Source: Tetraselmis striata
Lineage: Eukaryota; Chlorophyta; Chlorodendrophyceae; Chlorodendrales; Chlorodendraceae
Reading direction: 5' to 3'
Assembly: GCA_006384855.1 (NCBI GenBank)
Contig: VCJN01002381.1
Coordinates: forward strand, 62,001 to 126,000
DNA: 64,000 nt
Positions 43,337 through 54,587 of this stretch are shown one piece after another. The translations under genes were made by a program, and so were the position numbers. The notes beneath the pieces were generated by a model. That model saw only the letters and a list, made by a program, of their open reading frames with translations, was not told the DNA's origin and did no database searches. Position 1 is the stretch's first letter, and each line of letters begins with the position of its first letter.

Positions 43337-46300
43337 ATGTCCGACAGCCCGCCCCCGCCGCCGCCAGGCGCAGGCGGATCCTCCGACCAGTGGCCCGCAC
43401 TCGGTCAGTCCTTTGGCCCCCTGTCCCCTGCCTCATGGGGGCAAGTCAGCTCCGCAGCGGCACAGCGCGCCGTGCAGATCCAGCAGGCTGCCTCAGCCGA
43501 GCAGATGTCCCAGATGGTCGCGGAGATGCGCACCATCGCGCACAATGCTGCCACTGCCGCCACCCGCGCGGTAGTGCAGGAGCTGCGCCAGCCCTCGCTC
43601 TCGCCCAAGCCTGACCCAGGCGACACAGCACACCATGCCGCCACGTCCGCCCCTGCTCCTGCTCTGGTTCCTGCTCCCATGCCGCCCCCGCTCTCTCCTG
43701 GTTCCCTTGGTGACGATCTTGGCGCTCTCCCTGTCGCGCCCCCTCGCCAGCTCGGCGCGCATGACCTTGGCCGCTCCCTCAAGACCACTCTCTCCCAGTT
43801 CTCGACAACTGACTCCTGGCCCATCTACCGCGACGATTTCCTCGCCCACCTGACGACTGTCAACCCCGTCCTTGTCGCTGTCCTCCTTGGGGCTCGTCCA
43901 CCAGCACACGGCCTGACCGCGGAATCGTTCAGTCTCTTGCAGCAACAGCTCTCCGCCACGCTCACTGTTGTCATGAAGTCTCATCCGACGGCTGCCACAC
44001 GCCTCCGGAACTTGAGGCGCTCGGACACCTTCGCTGCCGCCGACAATCCCGGCACCCTGGCTTGGGACCAGCTGTGCACACACCTCGACCGCCGAGGCGT
44101 GGCTCGCACTGTGCGCCACCTTTTGGCTCTCCAGCAGCCGCAGTCCCCGTCTGAGGATCAGGGGGCCTTCACCCAGCGCATGCTGAACGCCTATCACGAG
44201 CTCAACGACAGCCCTGTCTCCCTGCACTCCAACGTGCTCCACGAGAACGTGCTCGTCGCTGCTACCCTCGCTGGCATGCACAACACAGTCGCCAGAGACA
44301 CCATACTCTCCGCCCTCGACGCAGCCGAGACTCGGGCGGAGGACATCTCCTACGGCCGCCTGTGCGACATGATGCACCGCCACCCAACGACTCCCGACAG
44401 CAAACCAACCCGCCCCGGCCAAGACGTTGCCGCCTTCGCTGCGGCTGTGCACACTCAGCTGCACTCGCAGGTGGAGGCTGCGGTCGTCGCCGCTATGGCC
44501 CGTGCCCCCCCTCCGGCTCGGCCCTCCTACGCTCGTCCCCCCCGTGGTGGCCCGCAGAACAACGCCCGGCAGCATCCGCCCACGACCCCGTGCCGCATCT
44601 GCGAATCAACAGGGCAGGGCAAGCGTTTCCACTGGCATGCGCACTGCCCCCTGAACCAGGCTCCGGCTGCGCCAACTGCTGCGCCGCCTCCTGCCCCTGC
44701 CACTCATCAAGCTGTTGTTTCTCCCGTGTCGGCTGCATCGGCGTTTTCCGATGAACTCTCCCACATGATGGCCTTCCTCGGCAACCCGGACAGCGCAGCT
44801 CCTAACGCCATGATGGCACATGCGGGGCCGAGTGGCATCCATGCTGGTTTCCTTTCGGTATTCTGTGGGAAGGCCGCCGCCCCGCTCCCCGTCGCCGCCT
44901 CCGGCATGTTTCTTGTCGACGGTGGTGCCAACATCTGCATGGAACCCGACGTCTCGCGCTTCCGCGCCTACTCCCCCTTGACCACCCCGGTCCCGTGCTC
45001 TGGCCTCGGCGTTGACATCCTCGGCTTTGGCTCAATTGACATCTCCGTTGTCTACTCCGATGGTGTCAGCCGCGCCCTGACAGTGCGCGCGGCACATGCC
45101 CCCGGCATGACAGCCAGGGGCGCTCCTACCATCCTCTCTCAGGAATACCTTCGTCGCGAGCACGGCGTCAGCTTCTCGTATCCTGCTCGAGGGGCGCCCT
45201 CCGCCACGGACTCTCACGGCTCCCTTGTCCTCACCATGGTCAATGACCTGCCCTTCCTCACCGGTGGCCACGCCGAGTCTCCTGGTGCGGCCCCTCCATC
45301 TGCGTGCCTTGCCTACAAGGGCCCGCCTGAGTCGCCGCCTGATGCCCATCGCTTGCACCTTCGCCTCGGCCACCCTGGCAGGGACGGCATGAAGGCCTTG
45401 CTTCGCTCGGAGTCCGTCGTTGGTGTTCCTGCTGCTGCGGATGCTGCCATGCCAGACTGCGAGCCCTGCATCATGGGCAAGTTGCGACACGCTAGCGTCT
45501 CTTGCGCTCCTGCCAGCGTTGTTCAGCCGTTCTCAGCTTTTAGCTCTGATGTCTTCGGTCCCATGGATGTCCCCGGGGTAGGTGGGGCCAAGTTCCTCCT
45601 CGGTGTAATCGATCACTACTCCAACTACATCTGGCTCGCTGCCCTCTCCTCCAAACGAGATATCATCACCCAGCTTCGCCTCGTCCTGCTGCAAATTCGC
45701 ACCATCTGCTCGAAGGCCGGTCAGCGCCGCTTTGCCCCGTCCATCAAGTTTGACTGTGACCCCAACTACCTCGATACGGCATGCCGGTCCATGGTTCGCG
45801 AGTGTGGCTTCTCTGATAGGTTCACTGCCCCATACGCTCACCACCAACTCGGTCGCGTCGAGCGTCGTTGGGGGAGTCTGGGTCAGCGAGCAGTCTGCCT
45901 CATGCAACATAGCCACGCGCCTCGCCGGTTCTGGGGGCTCGCCATGCGTCATTCTGCTTTCCTTGCGAACAGGCTTCCGTCGCCGACGGCGGCCAACGGT
46001 GCTGGTGGAGTGCCCTATTGCCTCCTCCACGGCGTCCCGCGAGTCGATCTCAGTGACCTCCGTGTGTTCGGCTGCACTGCCTACCTCTGTCTTGAGGACC
46101 GCTTTCATCTCAAACTCGAGCCCCGCGCTCTCAAGTGTATGCTGGTTGGTCAGTGCGATGACGGCCCTGGCTATTGGCTGTATAATCTCCAGTCCGGCCG
46201 CGTCATTCGCTCCGTCCACGTTGCCTTCCTCGAGGGGATTCCGGCCCATGCGCCTCCGCCGTCCACCCCAGCCGACGTGCCCCCATGTGCTCATCTCGCC

Positions 46301-48070
46301 GGTCCCTCCCAGGACGCGGCTCGCTTCGCTAGCCCTTTCGCGGCGGCTGCAGCCACAGCTACGCCGGTCTTCTCCCGTCCTACCAAGCGCCCCGCGCCTC
46401 CGGCCAGCCCGGCCTCCGATTGGCATGAGCTGGACGCCTCGCCGGTACCTCCTGCCGTCGCTCCGGGCCAGTATCCTCCAGCGTCCCGCATCCCGGTGCC
46501 TGACACCATCAAGCAGGCACTTGCTGGCAAATACCACAAAGAGTGGCGCGCATCTATCGTCAGTGAGCTCCGCTCCCTCCGCGCTCGGAACACCTTTGCC
46601 TACGCCCGTCTCCCGGTGGGACGGCATGCTATCGGCAACAAATGGGTCTTTAAGGTCAAGGCCAACTCCGATGGCAGCGTCAACAGGTTCAAGGCCCGCC
46701 TAGTGGCTCAGGGTTTCAGCCAGCAAGCCGGGGTGGACTACCACGCCACTTTCTCCCCCGTCGTCAAGCTCAGCACCCTCCGCACGTGTCTGGCCGTGGC
46801 CGCTGCCCGCGGCATGCACATCCACCAGATCGACATTGAGACAGCCTTCCTGAACGCCTCCCTCAAAGAGGAGATCTACATGCGACAACCTAAGGGCGCC
46901 GAAGATGGCACGGACAACGTCCTTCGCCTCCTCAAGAGCATCTACGGTCTCAAACAAGCCTCCCGGGAGTGGTATGAGCTCATCCACAAAACGCTCACTG
47001 GTCTTGGCCTTGCGCGCTCCAACTCCGACACCAGCATGTACAGCATGAACCACCCACGGTACGGCATATGCATCGTCCTTGTGTATGTGGATGACATCCT
47101 CGTCGTCTCCGACTCTGTTGAGTGGATCCGGTCAGCCAAGTCCGCAATTGGTGCTGAGTTCAACATGACCGACTTCGGGGAGGCCGCCTTCGTCCTGGGC
47201 ATGGACCTCACTCGTTGCTGGGCTTCCGGCACCATCCGACTATCCCAGGAGCAGTACACGCTCGAACTGTTGGAAAAGTACGGCATGCAGGACTGCTCCC
47301 CGGCCAAGACCCCCATGGGCAGTGGCCACTACAAAGATCTTGCCAGCGCCAGCGACGCCGACAAGGCCCCGCTCTCCCGCGAGGACCATGAAACGTATCG
47401 CGCCATCCTGGGCTCTGTCAACTTCCTCACGATGTGCACCCGACCGGACCTCGCCTTTGCTATCAGCGTCCTCAGCAGGTTTCAGTCTGCCCCGCAGAAG
47501 ATCCACCTCATGCAGCTCAAACGGGTACTCCGCTATCTCAAGGGCACCCCTGGCATGGGCATCACCTACGGAGCCACTGAACCGGGGGGGGCTCGCCTCG
47601 TAGTCTACTCAGACTCCGACTGGGCCGCTGACACCAGCAACCGGCGCTCTCAGTCCGGTGACATCAGCATGCTCAATGGTGGTGCCATTGGATGGAACTC
47701 CAAACAACAAGAGACCACAGCGCTCTCCACCACCGAGGCTGAATACGTTGCCCTCAGCAGAGCGGCACAGAACACTGTGCACTTCAGGCAGCTGCTGCAA
47801 GACATCCACCAACAGCAACAAGGGCCCACCATTGTCTATGAGGACAACCAGGGAGCAGTCAAACTTGCCAACAATCCCATGGCTTCGCACAGAACCAAGC
47901 ACATCGACATCAAGCATCATTACACTCGAGACCTAGTGGATGCTGGAACGATCTCTGTCACCCCCATCGCTACAACAAAGATGCTGGCCGATGGGCTCAC
48001 CAAAGCCTTGCCTGAACCCACTCACACACTGCTGTTTAGACAATGCATGGGCACTAAGTCAACTGTATGA
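43337..48070 (+). CDS. Copia gag-pol polyprotein
   Basis: A single frame of 1577 residues from the ATG at 43337; the frame is open a little further upstream. Domains by motif: gag, residues about 1-410; zinc knuckle near 418 (CRICES with a downstream His and Cys); aspartic protease near 526 (LVDGGANICM, with DGG for the usual DSG). The pre-integrase HHCC-type region is near 673 (LRLGHPGRDGMK), with the integrase core from about 737 (SSDVFGPMD, IDHYSNYIW). RT runs from about 1090 (GNKWVFKVKANSDG, FKARLVAQGFSQ) with the catalytic YVDD near 1249. RNase H runs from about 1420 (YSDSDWAAD, TTEAEYVALS, ADGLTKALP). The order protease-integrase-RT-RNase H is diagnostic of Copia. The product would be processed into capsid and enzymes in the cytoplasm. 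Confidence 0.93.
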   Translation: MSDSPPPPPPGAGGSSDQWPALGQSFGPLSPASWGQVSSAAAQRAVQIQQAASAEQMSQMVAEMRTIAHNAATAATRAVVQELRQPSLSPKPDPGDTAHHAATSAPAPALVPAPMPPPLSPGSLGDDLGALPVAPPRQLGAHDLGRSLKTTLSQFSTTDSWPIYRDDFLAHLTTVNPVLVAVLLGARPPAHGLTAESFSLLQQQLSATLTVVMKSHPTAATRLRNLRRSDTFAAADNPGTLAWDQLCTHLDRRGVARTVRHLLALQQPQSPSEDQGAFTQRMLNAYHELNDSPVSLHSNVLHENVLVAATLAGMHNTVARDTILSALDAAETRAEDISYGRLCDMMHRHPTTPDSKPTRPGQDVAAFAAAVHTQLHSQVEAAVVAAMARAPPPARPSYARPPRGGPQNNARQHPPTTPCRICESTGQGKRFHWHAHCPLNQAPAAPTAAPPPAPATHQAVVSPVSAASAFSDELSHMMAFLGNPDSAAPNAMMAHAGPSGIHAGFLSVFCGKAAAPLPVAASGMFLVDGGANICMEPDVSRFRAYSPLTTPVPCSGLGVDILGFGSIDISVVYSDGVSRALTVRAAHAPGMTARGAPTILSQEYLRREHGVSFSYPARGAPSATDSHGSLVLTMVNDLPFLTGGHAESPGAAPPSACLAYKGPPESPPDAHRLHLRLGHPGRDGMKALLRSESVVGVPAAADAAMPDCEPCIMGKLRHASVSCAPASVVQPFSAFSSDVFGPMDVPGVGGAKFLLGVIDHYSNYIWLAALSSKRDIITQLRLVLLQIRTICSKAGQRRFAPSIKFDCDPNYLDTACRSMVRECGFSDRFTAPYAHHQLGRVERRWGSLGQRAVCLMQHSHAPRRFWGLAMRHSAFLANRLPSPTAANGAGGVPYCLLHGVPRVDLSDLRVFGCTAYLCLEDRFHLKLEPRALKCMLVGQCDDGPGYWLYNLQSGRVIRSVHVAFLEGIPAHAPPPSTPADVPPCAHLAGPSQDAARFASPFAAAAATATPVFSRPTKRPAPPASPASDWHELDASPVPPAVAPGQYPPASRIPVPDTIKQALAGKYHKEWRASIVSELRSLRARNTFAYARLPVGRHAIGNKWVFKVKANSDGSVNRFKARLVAQGFSQQAGVDYHATFSPVVKLSTLRTCLAVAAARGMHIHQIDIETAFLNASLKEEIYMRQPKGAEDGTDNVLRLLKSIYGLKQASREWYELIHKTLTGLGLARSNSDTSMYSMNHPRYGICIVLVYVDDILVVSDSVEWIRSAKSAIGAEFNMTDFGEAAFVLGMDLTRCWASGTIRLSQEQYTLELLEKYGMQDCSPAKTPMGSGHYKDLASASDADKAPLSREDHETYRAILGSVNFLTMCTRPDLAFAISVLSRFQSAPQKIHLMQLKRVLRYLKGTPGMGITYGATEPGGARLVVYSDSDWAADTSNRRSQSGDISMLNGGAIGWNSKQQETTALSTTEAEYVALSRAAQNTVHFRQLLQDIHQQQQGPTIVYEDNQGAVKLANNPMASHRTKHIDIKHHYTRDLVDAGTISVTPIATTKMLADGLTKALPEPTHTLLFRQCMGTKSTV

Positions 48071-48092
48071 CCGGCCTATGCTTGAGAGGGGC

Positions 48093-48360
48093 TATTATAG
48101 TACAGCAGTACTAGCGCATCGCAGTGTGCAACGGTGTGCACTGCGGTGTGCAACAAGTGCACACCGCAGTGTATAGTGTGCGCATGTGCACTGCGACAGC
48201 AGTATCCTGGGCGCCCGCCAGGTGCGCGCGCCACTACATGGCGGCGCGGGCGCTGCGGGCGCCACTCTCTTCCTTTAACCTCACCGCATCCTCCTGCCCC
48301 TCCCACTCGGCTGCCCCTCGTCAGGGGCTCACGCCCGTGCCCTGCACCAGGGCTATAAGA
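48093..48360 (+). repeat. Right LTR of Copia
   Basis: Same length as the left LTR and identical but for one base near the start. It is preceded by a purine-rich TTGAGAGGGGC that would serve as the polypurine tract. Confidence 0.9.
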
Positions 48361-48640
48361 GTACCCGGTACCCGTACCGTCCCGCTACCTCTTGCTTACC
48401 CGGTTGTACGTTTATCAACCTATCAGCTACGACCGGGCCCTTGCCGTTTCCATACGACGGTTGAATACTACCTGTATGCACGGGACATGTGCTGGCTACC
48501 TGCGCCGGCTACTCGGCCATGCTGTACCCGGTACCCGTACCGTCCCGCTACCTCTTGCTTACCCGGTTGTACGTTTATCAACCTATCAGCTACCGGGCCC
48601 TTGCCTTTTTCATACGACGGTTGAATACTATGCATGAGAC
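48361..48640. repeat. 163-bp tandem repeat, units after Copia
   Basis: Unit 48361-48523 and a partial unit 48524 to about 48640 continue the array interrupted by the Copia element. The second unit loses similarity after GAATACTA. Confidence 0.75.
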
Positions 48641-49278
48641 ATGTGGCTATTTGGACATGACGTCACACACGGTGCTACATCGTCACATGCCAACCGACCC
48701 TCCTATTCCGCCCACTCCATATCACGCATGCATAGCACCCGACAACATACCCATGCCTATCAATAAAGGGGGAGACCCCCGCCTCCAAATCGTCCACGTA
48801 GGTGCAATAATACCACCTCCCCGCCGATGCAACGCGACGCCTACTCATCCTATTTGTGTCACGGCGGTATATGATGGCCCGGCACGGCCTATGTACGACC
48901 TCGCCCGAAATTGAAACTGAAATTGATTACAACTTACTGCTAGTCCGATGCATCCACTGGCTCATACCGAGTTGCTCTTAGGGCACGCTATCTCTAACCA
49001 TGGTAGGGAACACTAGGTGTAATTACATATCTCAAGCTACCGATCGTCCTCTTGTGTGTCCTAGCCCCTCCTTCCAACGGGTTGTAGCTAGGACAGCGGC
49101 GCCCCCCTACTGTCCTTAGCTAAGTCAGGCCTATCCCATTCAGAGCTCTGCAGGTTGGCTAAGGCAGCCAAAGGCGTCCCGCCTACAGCTACTAAGGTGA
49201 GGGCGCCCGCCGCCAGGCAGCAGCCCACCATGAGCGGAGGATCCTCGGTGCGGCAGGCCCGTCGGCACCACCCCACCT
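48641..49278. other. No gene recognised
   Basis: No convincing coding region. At 49235-49278 it carries the GC-rich repeat shared with 10763-10807, directly next to a Gypsy LTR. Confidence 0.4.
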
Positions 49279-49633
49279 TGTAAGTACTCATGGCAGTACT
49301 TATTGATACATGGCTCTACTCGTTATATTTTGGCGAATTGAGCTGGTTGCTAGATGTAATCTGTTACAATATGCCGGTGACATTACATATATATATCATG
49401 TAGCGGTCCGACTCGGTGCCGCGGATAGTCACTAGGCAGCTGGTAGCGCTAACCTGATGATTTAGGAGTTGTAGCGCGTACTGTATGTTACAAGGAATAT
49501 TACAGGCGTCTGGTTGTGGCCGTACCAGTAATAACACGCATGCTGAGATATCAGTACAACAGTATGATTACTTGGCCATAAAACGTCGCAGATTGTGGTA
49601 ATATTAGGGTAGTCGCTAGGCGCAACCCTAACA
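49279..49633 (-). repeat. LTR of Gypsy copy 2 (355 bp, uninterrupted)
   Basis: Sense strand TGTTAGGG to AGTACTTACA, with the usual TG and CA ends. It is the clearest uninterrupted LTR in the window and shows where the nested elements entered the LTR of copy 1. Confidence 0.85.
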
Positions 49634-51184
49634 TTCCCACCCCTCTGATAAATGACGAACTTGAAAGCGTCTGTTCGCGTCGCCGAAGGCCTGGCGCAGA
49701 TGCTGGTCGGCGGTGGAAGCGTGATATAGCAATAGCAACAGCAGCAGTAGGTGTCAACGCTCCGGGATGGACTATGGAAAACGCGACGGGTGGCGCGCTC
49801 GCAGGTTGGCGTATTCCTTTGAGCGCAGCGTGTCTTGCAGATGTCGGCTCCCCCTCGCGAAGTCGTGTAGCGCCTCGACACGGCGCAGCGCGCTGTATGG
49901 CTCCCAGCTGTCGTGACTTGAGTCGTAGTTCAGCCAACGCACCAAAAAGACGAGGTAGAGTCCTCGCTTGAACATATCCTCGCGGCGCTCGATAGAGAAG
50001 TCGAGCACGCGTTCAACGACGAACTCGTCGACATGGGGCTCCACACTGGACGGAATTGTATCGGGATGTATCGTAACGCACTGGCGCAGTCGACTGATGT
50101 GAAACACATTGTGGCAGTCGAACGTTGGTGGCAGGCGCAGACGATACGCATGGCTGGAGATCTTGGCCGTGACCGGGTAGGGGCCGATGTAGCGCTGTCG
50201 GAACTTGTGCGCCGGCTGGTTGCGTATGAGCAAGTGCTCCGTTGAGAGCGAGACTTTGTCTCCTTCTGCGAACTCAACAGGGCTGGTTTTGCAGTCGGCT
50301 TAGACCTTTTGATATTGATCAGCAAGCTTCAGTTGCTCAGTAATCAACATGTGGATATCTTGAATATTTGCAAATGTGTTGCGTGCATCTTGGTTGGCAA
50401 TAGCAATTAGTCTGTGAGTTGACTGCCATGTATAGTGAAATCTCATGTAACCATAGGGCATGGCGTCTGCCTAGTCCTTCCTGTGTAGGCAAATGCCTCA
50501 ATGTGCCATGGTCAGTTATAACTGTAATACGGCGACTGCCTTCCAAGTAGCAGCGCCATTCTTTCAGAGCACATACCACACCCAAGAGCTCTTGGTCATA
50601 GGTGGGATACTTCGTCTGTGCAGCCTGCAATGTTTTGCATAATAGCTGCAGGGGTGTAAGTGGCCATCAGCATTAGCCTGAAGCTAGCAGAACTGCACCT
50701 AAGGCATATTTGATGGCGTCAGTAGCCACTACAAAGTCAGCGTCTTTGCCGGTGACAGCGCTTGCCAGCCTTGGGGACTGGCACAAGGCTTGCTTCAGTT
50801 CACAAATGCAGCTTGGCATTCAACTGTCCAATCAAATATATTATCCTTTCTTGTGAGGGCATATAACGGTGCTGCAATAGCACAATAATTGCGCACATAG
50901 CGTCGGTAAAAATTGCAGAAACTAAGATATTGTTGGACATTCTGAACGTTCTTAGGCCTGGGCCAATCCTGAACAGCCTTATTTTATTAGGCGAGGGTCT
51001 TACGCCAGCCTGTGATACCATATGTCCAAGGTATTCGAGTTCATTCTTGGCAAACCAGCATTTTTGTAATCGTAGTCTAATGTCATTAGACTCGAGCATA
51101 GTAAGAGCTGTGTCCAAATGTTGCAAATGTTCCTCAAGAGAGTTGCTAAAAATCAAGACATCATCCAGGTATACAAGTATGAAG
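49279..51184 (-). mobile_element. Gypsy chromovirus fossil, copy 2 (3' part)
   Basis: Same family as copy 1. The 3' LTR is at 49279-49633. Upstream on the minus strand come the chromodomain region (about 50080-49850, VLDFSIERRED), RNase H-related sequence (about 50630-50420) and the end of the RT (about 51184-50800). Only this 3' part is present and it is broken in several places. It ends at about 51184, where unrelated sequence begins. Confidence 0.8.
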
Positions 51185-51985
51185 TAACTTGACGGTTGAA
51201 TCAGCGATGCGTCAATTTTTCAGAAAATTTTAAAAGAACGGGTTCTATATATGTCAGCAGAGCTCAGAGATAGCATCTCGTTGCGACGAACCCAATATCT
51301 GAGCTCGGCGATAGACTCGTAGGCCCGGGGCCCCTTCTCTGCGCGAGTGAGGCTCTTTTTCTAGGCTTTAAACGCCAATCGCGACGCCCTCGCGTCCGCA
51401 ATCTTCATGTCGTCCTTCCCCAGTTTCTCCACAAGTCGCATTGGCGCGTCGTCGATATGCTCCTTCATTTGGGCTTTAACTCGCTGAGGAATGCGAACTT
51501 TGCCGTCCACGACGACGTCAACCTCATGCTGCGTGTGGAGACGGTGGTTGCGCTGCATCTCCCAGCGCTTGCTCACCGGATCACGACAGATGCGGAGATG
51601 CGCGGGGCAATTAACGTGGGAGGCGCAGTTTTACACCGGCAAAATGGCGCGAAGTAGCGCCGCCACCTAGGTGAGGCAGACAGTACTTTACGCGACAGAG
51701 GGCGCGAAGAGGACACGCCGATTTGTCATTTTTAGTACTCTCGTATAGTATTGCATTGCACCTGAAACGTGCCCGAAAAGTGGGTACATATCCCAGCCTC
51801 TGCGATCACGTGGGGGCACAATTAATGAGTCCAGGGATAGGACCGTTTTGACTCAAAAACGCCCCTAAAACCGTAGCGCACTTGAGAATGTGAAATTTCG
51901 TGCGGAATACCTATCATTCAATTGTAAAAGGTTTAAATAAATGCAGTTTTACACTTCTATGCGTCCGTCCCTTACCGCCATGCAG
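51185..51985. other. Unassigned sequence between Gypsy copies
   Basis: No recognised gene. A minus-strand frame at 51576-51361 has a charged, helical translation (RVKAQMKEHIDDAPMRL) and may be a real exon or a shadow of the neighbouring plus-strand gene. Confidence 0.3.
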
Positions 51986-52803
51986 GGATCGAGAAAGAAG
52001 TTGAAGACTTGAAGTCTAAGATCAACACCCGGGAGGCCGACCATTCCGCGCTTGGATTTGCAACGACGCTAATGCGCTTGCAGTATGTCTTATTTGTATG
52101 AATTGCTACGATGCGTATGATGTATATGATGAGCCTATTGCAATTGCATCGCATGATTGCTGACAATCAATTTTGTTTCAATGCAGTGAAGTGTTCATAC
52201 AAGATTCTGTAGAGAAGATGGAGCACATGCATGCCAGACCGCCCGTAATGGGATATGGATGTCTTCAAAATGGACGAGTATAAGGAGTATATAATGCGCA
52301 ACTACAGGAGTACCTAGAGCGCACCCGGGCTGAAGTTGTCCTTCCTAATGTGAAGGAGTTTGCGCCTCAAGTCGCCGACGCACTGGAGGGTGTGAATGAC
52401 AATGCATCTGCACTCCATGCGACTAACGCCAAGGTAAGTTATTATTGTTATATGTGATGAGCGTGCGTGTGTTTTTGTATCAATATGAGTATATATCCAG
52501 ATTTTTCGATGAATTAAACCCGCCGATAGTTCACGGTGGTGTGCTCAAACTATAGGCCGTTGCTACTCTCGCAGAACACATGGGGCGCATCGATGAGAAG
52601 CTAGACGATGCGATCGCCGGTCAGCATGAAGCTGTATCACGTAAAAATAAGGAAGCACGTAGAAGATGGGCAATTGTGCATGCATTAACTCGGGACCATC
52701 CGGAGCTGCAAGCAAGGCCACATGATGACTCACCCTGGGGAGCACTTGAGAGCGACCTTTTGGTTACGGAGTCTGGTGCGCAAGAACCAGGTGGTACACC
52801 CCT
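51986..52803 (+). CDS. Remains of a spliced coiled-coil gene cut by a Gypsy LTR
   Basis: Four exons join in phase: 51986-52082, 52187-52244, 52308-52433 and 52556 to 52803. Donors are GTATGT, GTAATG and GTAAGT; acceptors are CAG, CAG and TAG. The translation is helical and charged (EKEVEDLKSKINTRE, EVFIQDSVEKMEHMHA, QVADALEGVNDNASALH, AEHMGRIDEKLDDAIAGQ), typical of a coiled coil. The family is not recognised. The last frame runs straight into the Gypsy LTR at 52804, so the 3' end was lost or replaced; the 5' end is also missing. It could be a host gene or cargo of another transposon. Confidence 0.5.
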
Positions 52804-53165
52804 TGTTAGGGTCACGCCTAGCGACTACCCAAATACCACCACAAAATGTGCGACGCCGATATTATGGCCAAGTAGCTGTACATGTACTCGTACAGTCATA
52901 CTGATGTACCGATATTTCACGCGTATTATTACTGGTACGGCCACAACCATACACGAGTAATATTCCTTGAAACCTACAGTACACGCTACAACTCCTTATT
53001 TAACGGGATACTTGCTGCCTATCCGCGGTACTGAGTCATACCGCCACAGGATAGATATGCAACGCCACCGGCATATTGTAACAGATTACATTCTGCAATC
53101 AACTCAATTCGCCAAACGCTACGAGTAGAGCCATGTTTCAGCAAGTACTGCCACGAGTACTTGCA
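52804..53165 (+). repeat. 5' LTR of Gypsy copy 3
   Basis: About 362 bp, sense orientation TGTTAGGG to GAGTACTTGCA. It matches the reversed LTR at 49279-49633. It lies inside the frame of a spliced gene. Confidence 0.8.
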
Positions 53166-54587
53166 CTGGTTTCGGCTTCCTGTTCCGATCAAGCCCCACC
53201 TGCTGACCCACAGCGACCTGCTCTCGCACGCACGACGATACATTGGCGGTTTCGCTGGTCCTGCCGACCTCTGGTAGCGATTCTGAAGCCTTTGACCTTT
53301 ATCCGAGTCGCGTGTCGCCATGGCATCTCACCGGAGCGCTCGTCAGGCCGGTTACCCTCCCGGTGGTCCAACGGCCGAACAATCTATGCGTCAGATTGTC
53401 GAGAAGAAGATGCTGGAAGCCCGCGTTGTGGCGCCAACCCAGAACATCTCTCACAAGCTCGCCGACGTTCACGACTTCCCAGCAGTCAAGGCCTTTTCCG
53501 GAGAACGTCGACAAAGAGATTTCCGACCGAAACAAGCTTTGGGTTCTTGAGATGGAAGCATGGCTCGGTCGACAGTTCAAGCCCGATTCTATCGCGGCTC
53601 ACACGCACCAACTTGTGCTCAACATCCATGAGCTTCAGGTTCACTTCGTCATGGGCTGCGAGTTCCTGACTCACTTCGCCAGTTATCACGAGTGGAAACA
53701 AGCTTTCTTCAAGGCCGCTTTCGCCAACGGCATTCAGACAACCGTCGGAGACTACGCGCGTGACATATGCGTCAAGCCGAGCGACCCCAAGATGGCTACA
53801 TGTTGTGTCGACTTGCAGCGCAACCTACATGCTGCATTTGCCTTGTTGCATGAACCTTTCGCTGTGCCTCGGTACTTGCAAGTGCAGCGTATTTTGCAGG
53901 CGATTCCCAAGCACGAGAGAGCCGAGGTACAGAGATGGCTAACCACGCCAACGATACTGTCTCGACTCATGAAGTGCTTTTCAGACATCTCTCGGCTATC
54001 GACGAGAAGCACCGCCTCGCTGTCGAGAGCGCCGAGAAGAAGCAAGCCAACATCAAGGCCCACATGCGTCACTACGAGTATTCGGGTCGTCGTCACATGC
54101 CGACCTTCCCATAACCCGTGGTCGCGCAACAACGAAGCGTCGACCAGCTCTGCCCCGAGTCGCCCTATTGCTCAGGACAACTTGCCCAGTCGCCCACCAA
54201 AAAAGAGTCGCTTCTCGGGTGAGTGCGCCAAATGCGGCAAAAAAAGGGCACTCAATTTATGAATGCCGCCATGCGTCCGAACATGACAAAGAACAGCTCA
54301 GAGCCAAAATGGCTGCTAATACGCTAGCCAAGCAAGTCGACAAGATCGACTTACACAAAAACAAATGACGGTGTTGGGCGGCATGCCAACCTGTGCCTCT
54401 CAATGTAATTGAGACAATTGACACTGACATGTCGCCGAGTCCATGCGAAAATGCATGCACTGCCAAAATGCATGATCAGCCCATGCATGAGATAGAGGAT
54501 ACATATGTCGATATGGTTGAGCATTGCGCTCCCGCGGCACTAAGCCCCTCCGACACACAACCTGAGCATGAAGCTCATGGGTGCTCC

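Larger units (their letters stand above)
42945..48360 (+). mobile_element. Ty1/Copia retrotransposon, looks whole and young
   Basis: Two LTRs of 268 bp (42945-43212 and 48093-48360) differ at a single base that I can see, so the insertion is very recent. The 5-bp target duplication GTACC lies at 42940-42944 and 48361-48365. Directly after the left LTR is GGTTATGATGCCC. This resembles the complement of the anticodon arm of a Met tRNA, as in Copia elements primed by a half tRNA (inference). One long frame codes gag to RNase H. No breaks are obvious. Confidence 0.92.

Noticed and set aside
43493-46627. Long minus-strand frames over the Copia polyprotein
   Set aside because: Shadows of the highly biased Copia codon usage; the plus frame has all expected domains.
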